DNA from: Flavobacteriia bacterium
GTDB taxonomy: Bacteria > Bacteroidota > Bacteroidia > Flavobacteriales_D > Crocinitomicaceae
NCBI GenBank assembly: GCA_947450325.1
Contig: CANFUT010000029.1
Coordinates: 1-39,864 of the forward strand
Direction: 5' to 3'
DNA length: 39,864 bases
Each line of letters begins with the position of its first letter. Position 1 is the first letter of the stretch. The position numbers and the translations under genes are program-made. Shown piece after piece: positions 1 to 7,264 of the stretch. The notes below the pieces were generated by a model that did no database searches, was not told the DNA's origin, and saw nothing but the letters and a program-made list of their open reading frames with translations.

Positions 1-165
1 CGTTGGGGTCAAGTGTTGTATAATTCTGATGGTTATTTGATACCATGGGATGGAAGATTTGACAACAAAGATTTGCCAGTAGGATCATATTACTACATCA
101 TCGACTTCAATGATGCCTTGGATACACCAAATGCAACAGGAATAGTAACAATCATCAGAAATTAA
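1..165 (+). CDS. C-terminal end of gliding motility-associated (CHU_C / type B) T9SS cargo protein, partial
   Basis: The window opens inside a reading frame of 54 codons that ends at TAA. The visible part reads RWGQVLYNS, then WDGRFDNKDLPVGSYYY, and ends GIVTIIRN. This is the conserved end of the CHU_C (gliding motility-associated C-terminal) domain, with its RWG, WDG and G-x-Y-Y elements. In Bacteroidota these domains send large surface proteins through the type IX secretion system. The PorP/SprF-like gene 11 bases downstream fits the known pairing of type B cargo with a SprF-like partner. The N-terminal part lies outside the window, so the passenger domains are unknown. Confidence 0.85.
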   Translation, partial: RWGQVLYNSDGYLIPWDGRFDNKDLPVGSYYYIIDFNDALDTPNATGIVTIIRN

Positions 166-176
166 TCTTTTTGATT

Positions 177-1214
177 ATGAATAAAAAATTAATTACCGCA
201 GTTTTAGCGATAGTATCTTTAACAGGTATCTCGCAACAAATGCCACAGTATAGCCAATACCTTCGCAACCAGTTTATGGTCAATCCAGCTGCAGCGGGAG
301 TGTATGATTTCACAGACATCACAGTGAGTGGAAGATGGCAATGGATAGGTTTTGACAATACACCAAAAACCGCTTATGCATCCATGAGTACCGTTTTGGG
401 ACAAAGAAAGCGCGACACTTATAATCCAGGGATTAGAACGAGTGTTGGTGGCAATGAAAGTCCTGAGGTGAATACTGGAAGATTGAAACACGCTGTGGGC
501 GGACAGGTAATTGCTGACCAATATGGTGCTTTCCAGAAAATCAATTTGTCGGGAACTTATGCCATCCATTTGCCAATTACTAAAAAGTTCAACTTGGCAT
601 TTGGAGCCAAAGTAGGGATGACCAACAATACATTTTTGCAAGATAGAGCGGTTACTTTGACACCAGGTTCTGATGCTACTTACCAAACTTTTGTTGCCAA
701 CCAAAGCAATAAATTCAATTTGGATATCGGGGCAGGATTTTACCTTTATTCCCAAAAAGTGTTTGTGGGTGTTTCAGCCGATCAGTTGACAGGCGACATG
801 GTTGAATTTGGATCAGGAACAGCATTTTTTGACAGACAAATCCACATGATGCTTACCGGTGGAGTTAAAATCCCGATGGGTGACAACTTGGTCCTTACAC
901 CAGCGGTTTTGGTGAAATTCATGAATCCAGCGCCACTTGCCATTGAAGGAAGTTTGCAGTTGGAATACAAACAACGTTATTGGTTTGGTGCTTCATACCG
1001 CCACCAAGATGCAGTTGTAGGCATGGTAGGAATGAACATCAGCACCAGATTTAAGTTTGGTTATTCATTTGATTTTTCAATCAACAGATACAATACTTAC
1101 AAATCAGGCGGACATGAATTGGTACTTGGAATTATGCTCGGAAGAAATCGTCCGGGAGCAAATCCTCCAGCATCAACAACAGGTTCAACGACAACAACGC
1201 CAACTACTTTTTAA
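177..1214 (+). CDS. PorP/SprF family type IX secretion system outer-membrane protein
   Basis: The 345-residue product has a signal peptide (MNKKLITAVLAIVSLTGIS) followed by QQMPQYSQYLRNQFMVNPAAAG. This is the hallmark start of the PorP/SprF family, beta-barrel-like outer-membrane proteins that help secrete and anchor T9SS cargo. Alternating hydrophobic strands fill the rest, and the C-terminus is a Pro/Thr/Ser-rich tail. I start it at ATG 177, because the TTG at 171 would only add two residues. It follows the CHU_C-tailed gene by 11 bases and precedes an OmpA-like gene, the same order as sprB-sprF-type loci. From family knowledge it probably serves the upstream cargo specifically rather than the core machine. 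Confidence 0.88.
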   Translation: MNKKLITAVLAIVSLTGISQQMPQYSQYLRNQFMVNPAAAGVYDFTDITVSGRWQWIGFDNTPKTAYASMSTVLGQRKRDTYNPGIRTSVGGNESPEVNTGRLKHAVGGQVIADQYGAFQKINLSGTYAIHLPITKKFNLAFGAKVGMTNNTFLQDRAVTLTPGSDATYQTFVANQSNKFNLDIGAGFYLYSQKVFVGVSADQLTGDMVEFGSGTAFFDRQIHMMLTGGVKIPMGDNLVLTPAVLVKFMNPAPLAIEGSLQLEYKQRYWFGASYRHQDAVVGMVGMNISTRFKFGYSFDFSINRYNTYKSGGHELVLGIMLGRNRPGANPPASTTGSTTTTPTTF

Positions 1215-1290
1215 GAAATAGAATCGCCCCTCAAAAGGCAAGAAAATCATTAAAAAGCCAAGCAAAAAATATCAGCAAAACGCAATCAAA

Positions 1291-2799
1291 ATGAAACAAG
1301 GATATACATTAGTACTATTTTTTCTAGTCTCAACCGTTTACAGCGCCAATGCCCAGTTTTGGGATTTCAGTCCAGCTAGTAAACTGAGTGAAACCATCAA
1401 TTCCAATGCAGAGGAAAGTATGCCGATGTTTTCGAAAGATAGTTCGACTTTGTATTTTGTGAGAACCTTTGATGCCAAAAACGCAGGCGGAGCGATTGAC
1501 CAAGACATTTGGTACAGCAGCAAAAACGAGAAAGGTTTTTATGGCAAAAGTGAGAAATTGACAACACTCAACAACAAACTCAACAATGCAGTTTGTGGAA
1601 TGAATGCAGATGGTACTTCATTGTACTTAATCAACTGCTATGAAGGCAAACACCCAAAGGAAAGTGGTATTGCGATTTCTCAAAAGAAAGGCGGTAGTTG
1701 GGGCAAACCAAAAAGCTTGAAAATCCCTGCATTGAAAATCAAGGGAGATTTCATCAATTTCTTTGTGAGTCAGGACGAGAATGTGATTATTTTGAGTTAT
1801 GCCGGAATGGACAGCAAAGGAATGGAAGACTTGTATTTGATCAAAAAGCAGGTCGACGGTTCATGGTCCAATCCATTGAATTTGGGAACATCAATCAACA
1901 GTTCAGGATTTGAGATTTCCCCATTTTTATCTCTTGGACTTGACACATTGTACTTTTCTACCAACGGACGAGGAGGCATGGGTGATGCGGACATTTTTTA
2001 CACAGTACGACAAGACGATTCATGGACGAATTGGAGCGAGCCAGAAAACATGGGCGACAAAATCAACTCATCGAAATTTGATGCTTACTTAATCGCTTCA
2101 GGTAACCAATTTTACTGGTCAAGCAACCGTGAGAGTGACAAAAGTGATATTTATTTCACAACAAGACTTTATCCACCAGCAATCACCCTTTCAGTTTTAC
2201 CAATCATTTCTACAGTTCCAAAGAAAGGTCACGCAATCGATTTGACAGTGAACGGAGGCGGAAAGCACTTGAAATACAGTTGGAGCAACAATGATACGGT
2301 GCAAGACCCACAAGATTTGCAACCTGGCGTTTATAAAGTGCGTGTTTCGGATGAATACGGTCAAGAAGCGTTTGCAGAAGTGAAGATTGATGTACCTGTT
2401 TTTGCCAATGAGGATGAGATGGAGGCAAGTAAGGTCAAAGAACTGAATAAAGACTTAGATAAAAATAATATTATCTATTTTGACGACAATTCATCCTATT
2501 TAAATCTAGAGAACAAAAAAGTGTTGGATTATGTGATTCCGATTTTGAAATCAAAACCAGAGTTGAAAGTTTTTGTATTGGCTTATGCTGATAAGCGAGG
2601 AACGAATCATTACAATTACTGGTTGTCAGAGCGAAGAATGAAAAGATCAATCGCTTATTTGGTTGAACATGGGATTGATAAAAATAGAATAACGGGCAGT
2701 TATAAAGGCGAATCAGAGCCATTGATTAACTGCTCAAATTGTGATGAAGAGCAATTGAAATTAAATCGTAGAACGACAATAAAATTTAAAACGAAATAA
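1291..2799 (+). CDS. PD40 beta-propeller + OmpA-domain envelope protein
   Basis: The 502-residue product has a signal peptide ending near SANAQ. Residues ~35-300 carry about five PD40/WD40-like blades, for example SKDSSTLYFV, NADGTSLYLI, LDTLYFSTNGRGGMGDADIF and YWSSNRESDKSDIYF. A short Ig-like stretch follows (~300-370). An OmpA-type peptidoglycan-binding domain occupies ~390-502, with the typical ADKRGTNHYNYWLSERR segment and a final NRRTTIKF. It resembles the T9SS-associated protein PorE/SprE-type architectures but lacks TPRs, so I do not give it that name. It probably tethers the neighbouring PorP/SprF protein or its cargo to the cell wall. It lies 76 bases after the porP-like gene and 12 bases before ung. 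Confidence 0.82.
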   Translation: MKQGYTLVLFFLVSTVYSANAQFWDFSPASKLSETINSNAEESMPMFSKDSSTLYFVRTFDAKNAGGAIDQDIWYSSKNEKGFYGKSEKLTTLNNKLNNAVCGMNADGTSLYLINCYEGKHPKESGIAISQKKGGSWGKPKSLKIPALKIKGDFINFFVSQDENVIILSYAGMDSKGMEDLYLIKKQVDGSWSNPLNLGTSINSSGFEISPFLSLGLDTLYFSTNGRGGMGDADIFYTVRQDDSWTNWSEPENMGDKINSSKFDAYLIASGNQFYWSSNRESDKSDIYFTTRLYPPAITLSVLPIISTVPKKGHAIDLTVNGGGKHLKYSWSNNDTVQDPQDLQPGVYKVRVSDEYGQEAFAEVKIDVPVFANEDEMEASKVKELNKDLDKNNIIYFDDNSSYLNLENKKVLDYVIPILKSKPELKVFVLAYADKRGTNHYNYWLSERRMKRSIAYLVEHGIDKNRITGSYKGESEPLINCSNCDEEQLKLNRRTTIKFKTK

Positions 2800-2811
2800 G
2801 ACCTTGTTAAA

Positions 2812-3501
2812 ATGATTCAACATTTGAGTCCAGCGTGGCAAAATATATTAGTTGATGAATTTCAAAAATCCTATTTCCAACATTTAACGGCATTTGTTCA
2901 AAATCAGAGAAATCAATTTCCTGATAAAATTTTCCCGAGTGAAAATCAGACTTTTCAAGCATTGAATTTGTGCGACATTGAAAATGTCAAAGTTGTCATT
3001 TTAGGTCAAGACCCATATCCAACCAAAGGACATGCGAATGGTTTGAGCTTTTCTGTTCAACCGGACGTTTTTCCCTTGCCGAAAAGTTTGCAAAATATCT
3101 TCAAAGAGCTAAAATCCAATTATCCAGAGAAGGAAATTATGAATGGAGATTTAACTAATTGGGCCAAACAAGGAGTTTTATTATTAAACACAACCTTGAC
3201 TGTTCAGGAGGGAATTCCAAACAGTCATTCTAAGAAAGGTTGGGACATTTTTACAGACGAGGTGATTCAAAAAATTGGACAAAATCAAAGTCAAGTGGTT
3301 TTTTTGCTGTTTGGTAAAAATGCGCATTTGAAAGAGAATCTAATTGATAGCAATAAACACTTGCTGATTAAAACTTCTCATCCGTCGCCTTTAGGCGCTT
3401 TCAAAAGTGGCAAAGATTTCGTCGCTTTTCAAGGCAGTAATGTTTTTAAGTTGACAAACGACTATTTAAGATCTAAAAAACAAGCAGAAATCGTCTGGTA
3501 A
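2812..3501 (+). CDS. ung: uracil-DNA glycosylase, family 1
   Basis: The 229-residue protein matches the normal length of family 1 UDG. The water-activating motif GQDPYP lies at residues 65-70, with catalytic Asp67, followed by the uracil-pocket segment HANGLSFSV. The DNA-intercalation motif HPSPL starts at His190. LLLNTTLTV and LFGKNA are further family landmarks. It removes uracil from DNA to start base excision repair in the cytoplasm. Its ATG is 12 bases after the OmpA-like gene's stop, so it may be read from the secretion-gene transcript, although no functional link is expected. Confidence 0.96.
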   Translation: MIQHLSPAWQNILVDEFQKSYFQHLTAFVQNQRNQFPDKIFPSENQTFQALNLCDIENVKVVILGQDPYPTKGHANGLSFSVQPDVFPLPKSLQNIFKELKSNYPEKEIMNGDLTNWAKQGVLLLNTTLTVQEGIPNSHSKKGWDIFTDEVIQKIGQNQSQVVFLLFGKNAHLKENLIDSNKHLLIKTSHPSPLGAFKSGKDFVAFQGSNVFKLTNDYLRSKKQAEIVW

Positions 3502-3549
3502 AAGATAGCTTTATTTTCAACTTTTATCCAAAGAATTAAAAAGTGGTTT

Positions 3550-3557
3550 TATTTTTG
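3550..3557 (+). promoter_or_regulatory. Bacteroidota -7 element (TATTTTTG) for the repeat protein
   Basis: TATTTTTG fits the TAnnTTTG -7 consensus of Bacteroidota primary sigma factor promoters. It lies 38 bases before the ATG at 3596. A second, shorter match (TACTTTG) follows at 3559-3565. I see no convincing -33 TTG at the right distance. Confidence 0.5.
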
Positions 3558-3595
3558 TTACTTTGATTCCACTTCACATTAAAAAAAGCATTTGC

Positions 3596-4666
3596 ATGAA
3601 GATTTTATTGGTTTTCGTTTTGATTTCATTTGGTTCAGCCGCTCAGATAGCTCCGTTCATCGACTTCAACGGTTATTTCAGAACGTTTTATATGAATAAC
3701 TTTCGTCAAATCGAATTTCAACGTATTCAGTCTTTTCAAGCAGGCGATAATCTAATTGCATACATCGATAATCGAGGTGATTTTAAAGTCTTTGATGGAG
3801 AAAATAAAATTGCATTGACAAACATGAATGTCGAATATAAAATGTCAGATTATCAATTGGCATGGAATATTGGACCAGGATTATTTTGTTTGGAAAATGG
3901 TGAAAAACGACTTTTGACCACATTTGGCGGAAGATATGAAGTTTCTGATAGTCTTGTTGTATATGAAGACACAAGATTCAATACCGTGAGCGTGGTTTAC
4001 AATAAAACGATTTATCCTTTGTATCAAGCAACAGGAGAGATCAATATGCCGGAAATAATTGGCGAAAACATTATCGCTTTTAAAGATAATGGTGATTTTT
4101 ACAAAGTCTTTTGGCGCGGAAACATATACGATTTAGGCGTTTGGATGCAAGGAATCACTTTCAATGCAGGTACGGATATGTTATCTTTCAACGATCCAAC
4201 AAATCGAACATTTTCTATTTTTGAAAAAGGGCATTTTGTGGACTTAGAATCCTTTTATGTGAAAGGTTATAAATCGGGTAGGGGATTTGTTGTATACGAA
4301 GATCAAAATAGCAATTTGTGGTACTACAAAGACGATAAAAAAGTTGCTTTGACAAATTTCTCTGCGACTTTTTGGGAAGTGAAAGATGACTTGGTTGTTT
4401 GGGCAGAAAACAATATGGTTTACACTTTTGTGGACGGAGAAAAAATCAAAATTTGTTCCTACATTCCAAAAGATTACAAATTGAAAAATGGTGTTTTTGC
4501 TTTTAGAAATTTAATGGGCGGTGTAAGTGCTTTCATGAATGGAAAAGTTTCTGAAATCACCACACAACAGGATGCGATTTATAATATTTATAGCAACTTG
4601 GTATTGGTGGAATTGTTCAACAAGTCGTTTATCGTCTTTAAAAACGGACAGAAGTTTGAAGCTTAA
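3596..4666 (+). CDS. secreted hypothetical protein with nine ~35-residue repeats (possible beta-propeller)
   Basis: I do not recognise the family. I start it at ATG 3596, because MKILLVFVLISFGSAAQ is then a clean signal peptide (a frame start at 3563 would add an implausible N-terminus). This gives 356 residues. From residue ~51 to the end the pattern 'hydrophobic-V/A-Y/F-x-D ... F/Y-x-x-G-x-x-x-x-L' recurs at residues ~51, 86, 118, 157, 193, 230, 264, 298 and 333. Examples are DNLIAYIDNRGDFKVFDGE, DSLVVYEDTRFNTVSVVYN and DDLVVWAENNMVYTFVDGE. The short beta pairs are typical of a propeller or solenoid. There is no T9SS sorting tail and no lipobox, so a periplasmic or outer-surface place is only inferred. 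The gene has its own promoter and converges with coaE 13 bases away. Confidence 0.75.
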   Translation: MKILLVFVLISFGSAAQIAPFIDFNGYFRTFYMNNFRQIEFQRIQSFQAGDNLIAYIDNRGDFKVFDGENKIALTNMNVEYKMSDYQLAWNIGPGLFCLENGEKRLLTTFGGRYEVSDSLVVYEDTRFNTVSVVYNKTIYPLYQATGEINMPEIIGENIIAFKDNGDFYKVFWRGNIYDLGVWMQGITFNAGTDMLSFNDPTNRTFSIFEKGHFVDLESFYVKGYKSGRGFVVYEDQNSNLWYYKDDKKVALTNFSATFWEVKDDLVVWAENNMVYTFVDGEKIKICSYIPKDYKLKNGVFAFRNLMGGVSAFMNGKVSEITTQQDAIYNIYSNLVLVELFNKSFIVFKNGQKFEA

Positions 4667-4679
4667 TATCGGTAAGATT

Positions 4680-5252
4680 TTAAAGTAAATTTAAAATTTT
4701 CAATAGTTGAGGAAGCAAAAGCATATTTTCATCATTCACAATTTCAAAATCACACAATTTTTGTTTTGAGTGATCATCCAATTGGTGTGACATGCGTTCT
4801 AAAACTGCTTCACGACTAGATTGGTCTCTTTCCATTACTCGTTGAATGCGCGTTTCACGATCTGCGGTGACTAATATCGTAGCATCAAAACGTTTGTAAG
4901 AACCTGTTTCAAAAAGCAGTGCAGATTCATTGAAAACTAAGTCAGCATGTTGGTTTTGCTTCCAGTTTTCGTAAGCGCGATACACCGCTGGATGAACTAA
5001 GGCGTTCACTTCATTTTTTAGTTGGTGGTTTTTGAAAATCTGTTCTGCAACAAATAGTCGATTCAATTCATTGTTTGAATATGCATTTTCGCCCAGCAGT
5101 TGAATCAATTCTGATTTTAGCACTTGGTCTTCATTCATCGCTTTTTTTGCTTCTGTATCAGCATAGAAAACGGGATATCCCAATTTTTCTAAGACTTTAC
5201 AAACGAGCGATTTTCCAGAGCCAATTCCGCCGGTGATTCCAATTGATTTCAT
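4680..5252 (-). CDS. coaE: dephospho-CoA kinase
   Basis: The 190-residue protein begins MKSIGITGGIGSGKS, a Walker A P-loop at residues 8-15. It continues with the CoaE landmarks YADTEAKKAM, HPAVYRAYENW, LLFETGSYKRFDATILV and a lid segment RVMERDQSS. It catalyses the last step of coenzyme A synthesis, phosphorylation of the ribose 3'-OH of dephospho-CoA. It is downstream of siaC on the same strand, but a hairpin with a T-run lies between them, so separate transcription is likely. Confidence 0.95.
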   Translation of the reverse strand: MKSIGITGGIGSGKSLVCKVLEKLGYPVFYADTEAKKAMNEDQVLKSELIQLLGENAYSNNELNRLFVAEQIFKNHQLKNEVNALVHPAVYRAYENWKQNQHADLVFNESALLFETGSYKRFDATILVTADRETRIQRVMERDQSSREAVLERMSHQLDDHSKQKLCDFEIVNDENMLLLPQLLKILNLL

Positions 5253-5257
5253 GTAAA

Positions 5258-5265
5258 CGAAAGTA
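5258..5265 (-). promoter_or_regulatory. possible -7 element (TACTTTCG) directly in front of coaE
   Basis: Read on the minus strand, TACTTTCG resembles TAnnTTTG with one change. It ends five bases from the coaE ATG, so transcription would start on or next to the start codon. It follows the terminator-like hairpin at 5267-5304, which supports an independent coaE promoter. The match is imperfect. Confidence 0.35.
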
Positions 5266-5266
5266 C

Positions 5267-5304
5267 AAAAAAAAATCTTGGAGTAAATGAATACGCCAAG
5301 ATTT
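5267..5304 (-). terminator. rho-independent terminator after siaC
   Basis: On the minus strand AAATCTTGG and CCAAGATTT form a perfect 9-bp stem around a 13-14 base loop, followed at once by a T-run. It lies 26 bases after the siaC stop and before coaE, so it should end the siaB-siaC transcript. Confidence 0.75.
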
Positions 5305-5329
5305 CAGTTTCTTTTAGATTGAGTGACTT

Positions 5330-5710
5330 TTAGATTTCGTCTACTTGAATCATTTTGAAAGGCAATGAAATGATTGCTTGGTAATCTTCACCTGCTTCTT
5401 CCATGTCTTCATCGTCTGTTTCGAAATACCAATTGATTTTTACTTCAGTACCTTTTCCATTGATTGACTCCAATTTTTTGAAGAAATCTAAAATGCATTT
5501 TGAAGAGGACGTATTGAAGTATTCTAATTTGACATCAACATCAGTCACTGCAGCTGGCTTTTTGCTGTAACCATCAATCCATTCATTCAAAGGTTTGTAA
5601 AATTCAACAGAGTTTTCTGGAATCGATCTTCCTTTAAGTTCCAGTTTTCCAACAGATTGAAATGAAATAGCTGGTGTTTTAGCCGATCCGTCGAGTTTTA
5701 AATTTTCCAT
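5330..5710 (-). CDS. siaC: SiaC family regulatory phosphoprotein (DUF1987)
   Basis: The 126-residue protein matches the SiaC/DUF1987 family in length and shape. The motif LEYFNTSSSK at residues 62-71 contains Thr67, the counterpart of the threonine that the kinase SiaB phosphorylates in Pseudomonas aeruginosa SiaC. The segment VEFYKPLNEWIDGY is also typical. In Pseudomonas, unphosphorylated SiaC binds and activates the diguanylate cyclase SiaD. No GGDEF protein is present in this window, so the output here is unknown. It follows the SiaB homologue by 24 bases and is closed by a strong terminator. The acidic stretch ETDDEDMEEAGEDY near the C-terminus is usual for the family. Confidence 0.88.
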   Translation of the reverse strand: MENLKLDGSAKTPAISFQSVGKLELKGRSIPENSVEFYKPLNEWIDGYSKKPAAVTDVDVKLEYFNTSSSKCILDFFKKLESINGKGTEVKINWYFETDDEDMEEAGEDYQAIISLPFKMIQVDEI

Positions 5711-5734
5711 GTTTTGTGATGATTTGAATAGTAT

Positions 5735-6295
5735 TTAATTAATCCTTACGTTCAAAGAGAAGAAATGGTTTCTTTCGTTGATAGGAATAATTTCATAATT
5801 TAATTTGTTACCTGTTTTTCTTGCAATATCGATGAATCCCAATCCTGCAGTACCTTTTTTAGAAAGCTGACCAGAATGAAGTGTATCTTGATAATGCTGT
5901 TTTAAAGAAATCGAATCCATTTGATTGATTGTCTCTAGTTTATTGATAATTGTTTCGGCACTTGAAGAATCTACAACATTTCCGGTTTTAATATGAAAAC
6001 TCTCATTTTCCTTTGCAACCATGAAATAAGCAGATTTTGGCGGAATATCTTCAAAATATTCAGTTGAAACATGTTCGCTTTGTTCTATGTGATGATACAA
6101 GTTTTGTAAACATTCAACCATTACGTGATAAACTTTTTTCTTAACCAATTGATTTTGCTCTAATTCATCCATTTTGGATTCCATTAGCGCTAGAATATTG
6201 TTGATGAACTCAGTATTTACAATTCCTTTGTAGGAGCATAAAACCTCAGTTTCACTCATCAAATGATTAAAATTATACAAGCTGTTAGCGTTCAT
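5735..6295 (-). CDS. siaB: SiaB family protein kinase (GHKL-type, DUF6272)
   Basis: The 186-residue protein has a degenerate GHKL ATP-binding fold. An N-box-like helix VMVECLQNLYHH (Glu61, Asn65, His68) is followed by a glycine-rich KKGTAGLGFIDIARKTG segment (residues 146-162). This is the pattern of SiaB, a kinase that phosphorylates a threonine of SiaC. It is the first gene of a two-gene operon with siaC. The usual upstream phosphatase SiaA (PP2C) and the cyclase SiaD are not adjacent. A good -7 element lies 29 bases upstream. Confidence 0.85.
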   Translation of the reverse strand: MNANSLYNFNHLMSETEVLCSYKGIVNTEFINNILALMESKMDELEQNQLVKKKVYHVMVECLQNLYHHIEQSEHVSTEYFEDIPPKSAYFMVAKENESFHIKTGNVVDSSSAETIINKLETINQMDSISLKQHYQDTLHSGQLSKKGTAGLGFIDIARKTGNKLNYEIIPINERNHFFSLNVRIN

Positions 6296-6323
6296 TAGAA
6301 CTAAATTATCAGTAGTTTTTTAG

Positions 6324-6331
6324 CAAATATA
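6324..6331 (-). promoter_or_regulatory. -7 element (TATATTTG) of the siaB-siaC operon
   Basis: TATATTTG on the minus strand is an exact TAnnTTTG match, 28 bases before the siaB ATG. It shares the 219-base divergent spacer 6296-6514 with the methyltransferase promoter. Confidence 0.55.
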
Positions 6332-6427
6332 TTAAAAAAAATGATTTGTAAACGCTTGATTCACATTTTTTTCACATTGAGTTAGATTTCGTTAATTTTG
6401 AAAAATTAAAAAGGTAGTTTTATGCCC

Positions 6428-6452
6428 TTGATTTCTTTGGTTTTGAAATCAA
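6428..6452. promoter_or_regulatory. perfect 8-bp inverted repeat in the siaB/methyltransferase spacer
   Basis: TTGATTTC and GAAATCAA form a perfect palindrome around a 9-base loop (6436-6444). It sits about 50 bases upstream of the methyltransferase -7 element and about 100 bases upstream of the siaB promoter. It could be an operator for a dimeric regulator. There is no T-run, so a terminator is unlikely. Chance occurrence in AT-rich DNA cannot be excluded. Confidence 0.3.
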
Positions 6453-6499
6453 ATTCTCAACATTATTTTATTAATGCAATTTAATTTCAATAACTTCCT

Positions 6500-6507
6500 T
6501 ATTTTTG
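6500..6507 (+). promoter_or_regulatory. -7 element (TATTTTTG) of the methyltransferase-ZIP operon
   Basis: TATTTTTG is an exact TAnnTTTG match that ends only seven bases before the ATG at 6515. The predicted transcript would therefore be leaderless or almost so. Confidence 0.5.
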
Positions 6508-6514
6508 TGTAGAA

Positions 6515-7264
6515 ATGGAAAATCAAAAACAAGATTTAGAATGGTTTGAATCGTGGTTTAACACAATTTATTACCATATTTTATATCAAAATCGGAACGA
6601 AAAAGAGGCTGAATTATTTGTTGAAAATTTAGTTTCAAAATTAGACATTAAGCCTAAAAACAATGTGCTCGACTTGGCGTGCGGAAAAGGGCGTCATTCC
6701 GTAATATTGAATAAATTAGGGTTAAACGTTACAGGTGTTGATCTTTCTTCAAACAGTATTTCTAAAGCAAAAAAGTCAGAAAATGAAACGCTGAAGTTTT
6801 TTGTGCATGACATGCGTGAAGTAATTCCAAATATGCATTTTGATTTTATTTTCAATCTCTTTACAAGTTTCGGGTATTTTGATCACCATGAGGATAATCT
6901 AAAAGTACTGAAATCAATTCACGAAATGCTTTCGCCAGGAGGAAAGTTGATCATCGATTTTTTCAATTTGCAACGAGTAATAAGTGAAATGAAACCTCAG
7001 GAATTAAAATCAATTGAAGGAATAGATTTTCACATTTCGAAAAAATTTGATGGTAAACACATTTACAAAACCATCGAATTTGAGGCAGAAGGCAAAAATC
7101 ATTCTTACACCGAAAAAGTGCAAGGATTGTCAGAAGCCGATTTCAAAAAACTTTTAATTCAGGCCGATTTTGAATTGGTTGATGTTTTCGGAGATTTTTA
7201 TTTAAACCCATTTGATGCTGAGCTTTCAGATAGAATCATTTTAGTAGCAAGCAAAAAAGCATGA
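6515..7264 (+). CDS. class I SAM-dependent methyltransferase
   Basis: The 249-residue protein carries SAM-binding motif I, VLDLACGKGRHS (residues 51-62), the acidic end of strand beta-2 in VTGVDLS (72-78), and a motif around HDMREVIPNMHFDFIFNLFTSFGYF. This is a methyltransferase-25/11-type Rossmann fold; the substrate cannot be told. Its stop overlaps the start of the ZIP transporter by four bases (ATGA), so the two are translationally coupled. Its relation to trmB nearby is only at the fold level. Confidence 0.85.
   Translation: MENQKQDLEWFESWFNTIYYHILYQNRNEKEAELFVENLVSKLDIKPKNNVLDLACGKGRHSVILNKLGLNVTGVDLSSNSISKAKKSENETLKFFVHDMREVIPNMHFDFIFNLFTSFGYFDHHEDNLKVLKSIHEMLSPGGKLIIDFFNLQRVISEMKPQELKSIEGIDFHISKKFDGKHIYKTIEFEAEGKNHSYTEKVQGLSEADFKKLLIQADFELVDVFGDFYLNPFDAELSDRIILVASKKA

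Noticed and set aside
219-755. 178-codon minus-strand frame opposite the PorP/SprF gene
   Set aside because: It is a shadow of a well-supported gene, with no family resemblance and no promoter.
3563-3595. Upstream start for the nine-repeat protein
   Set aside because: It would add eleven residues before a clean signal peptide and begin inside the promoter region. ATG 3596 is better.
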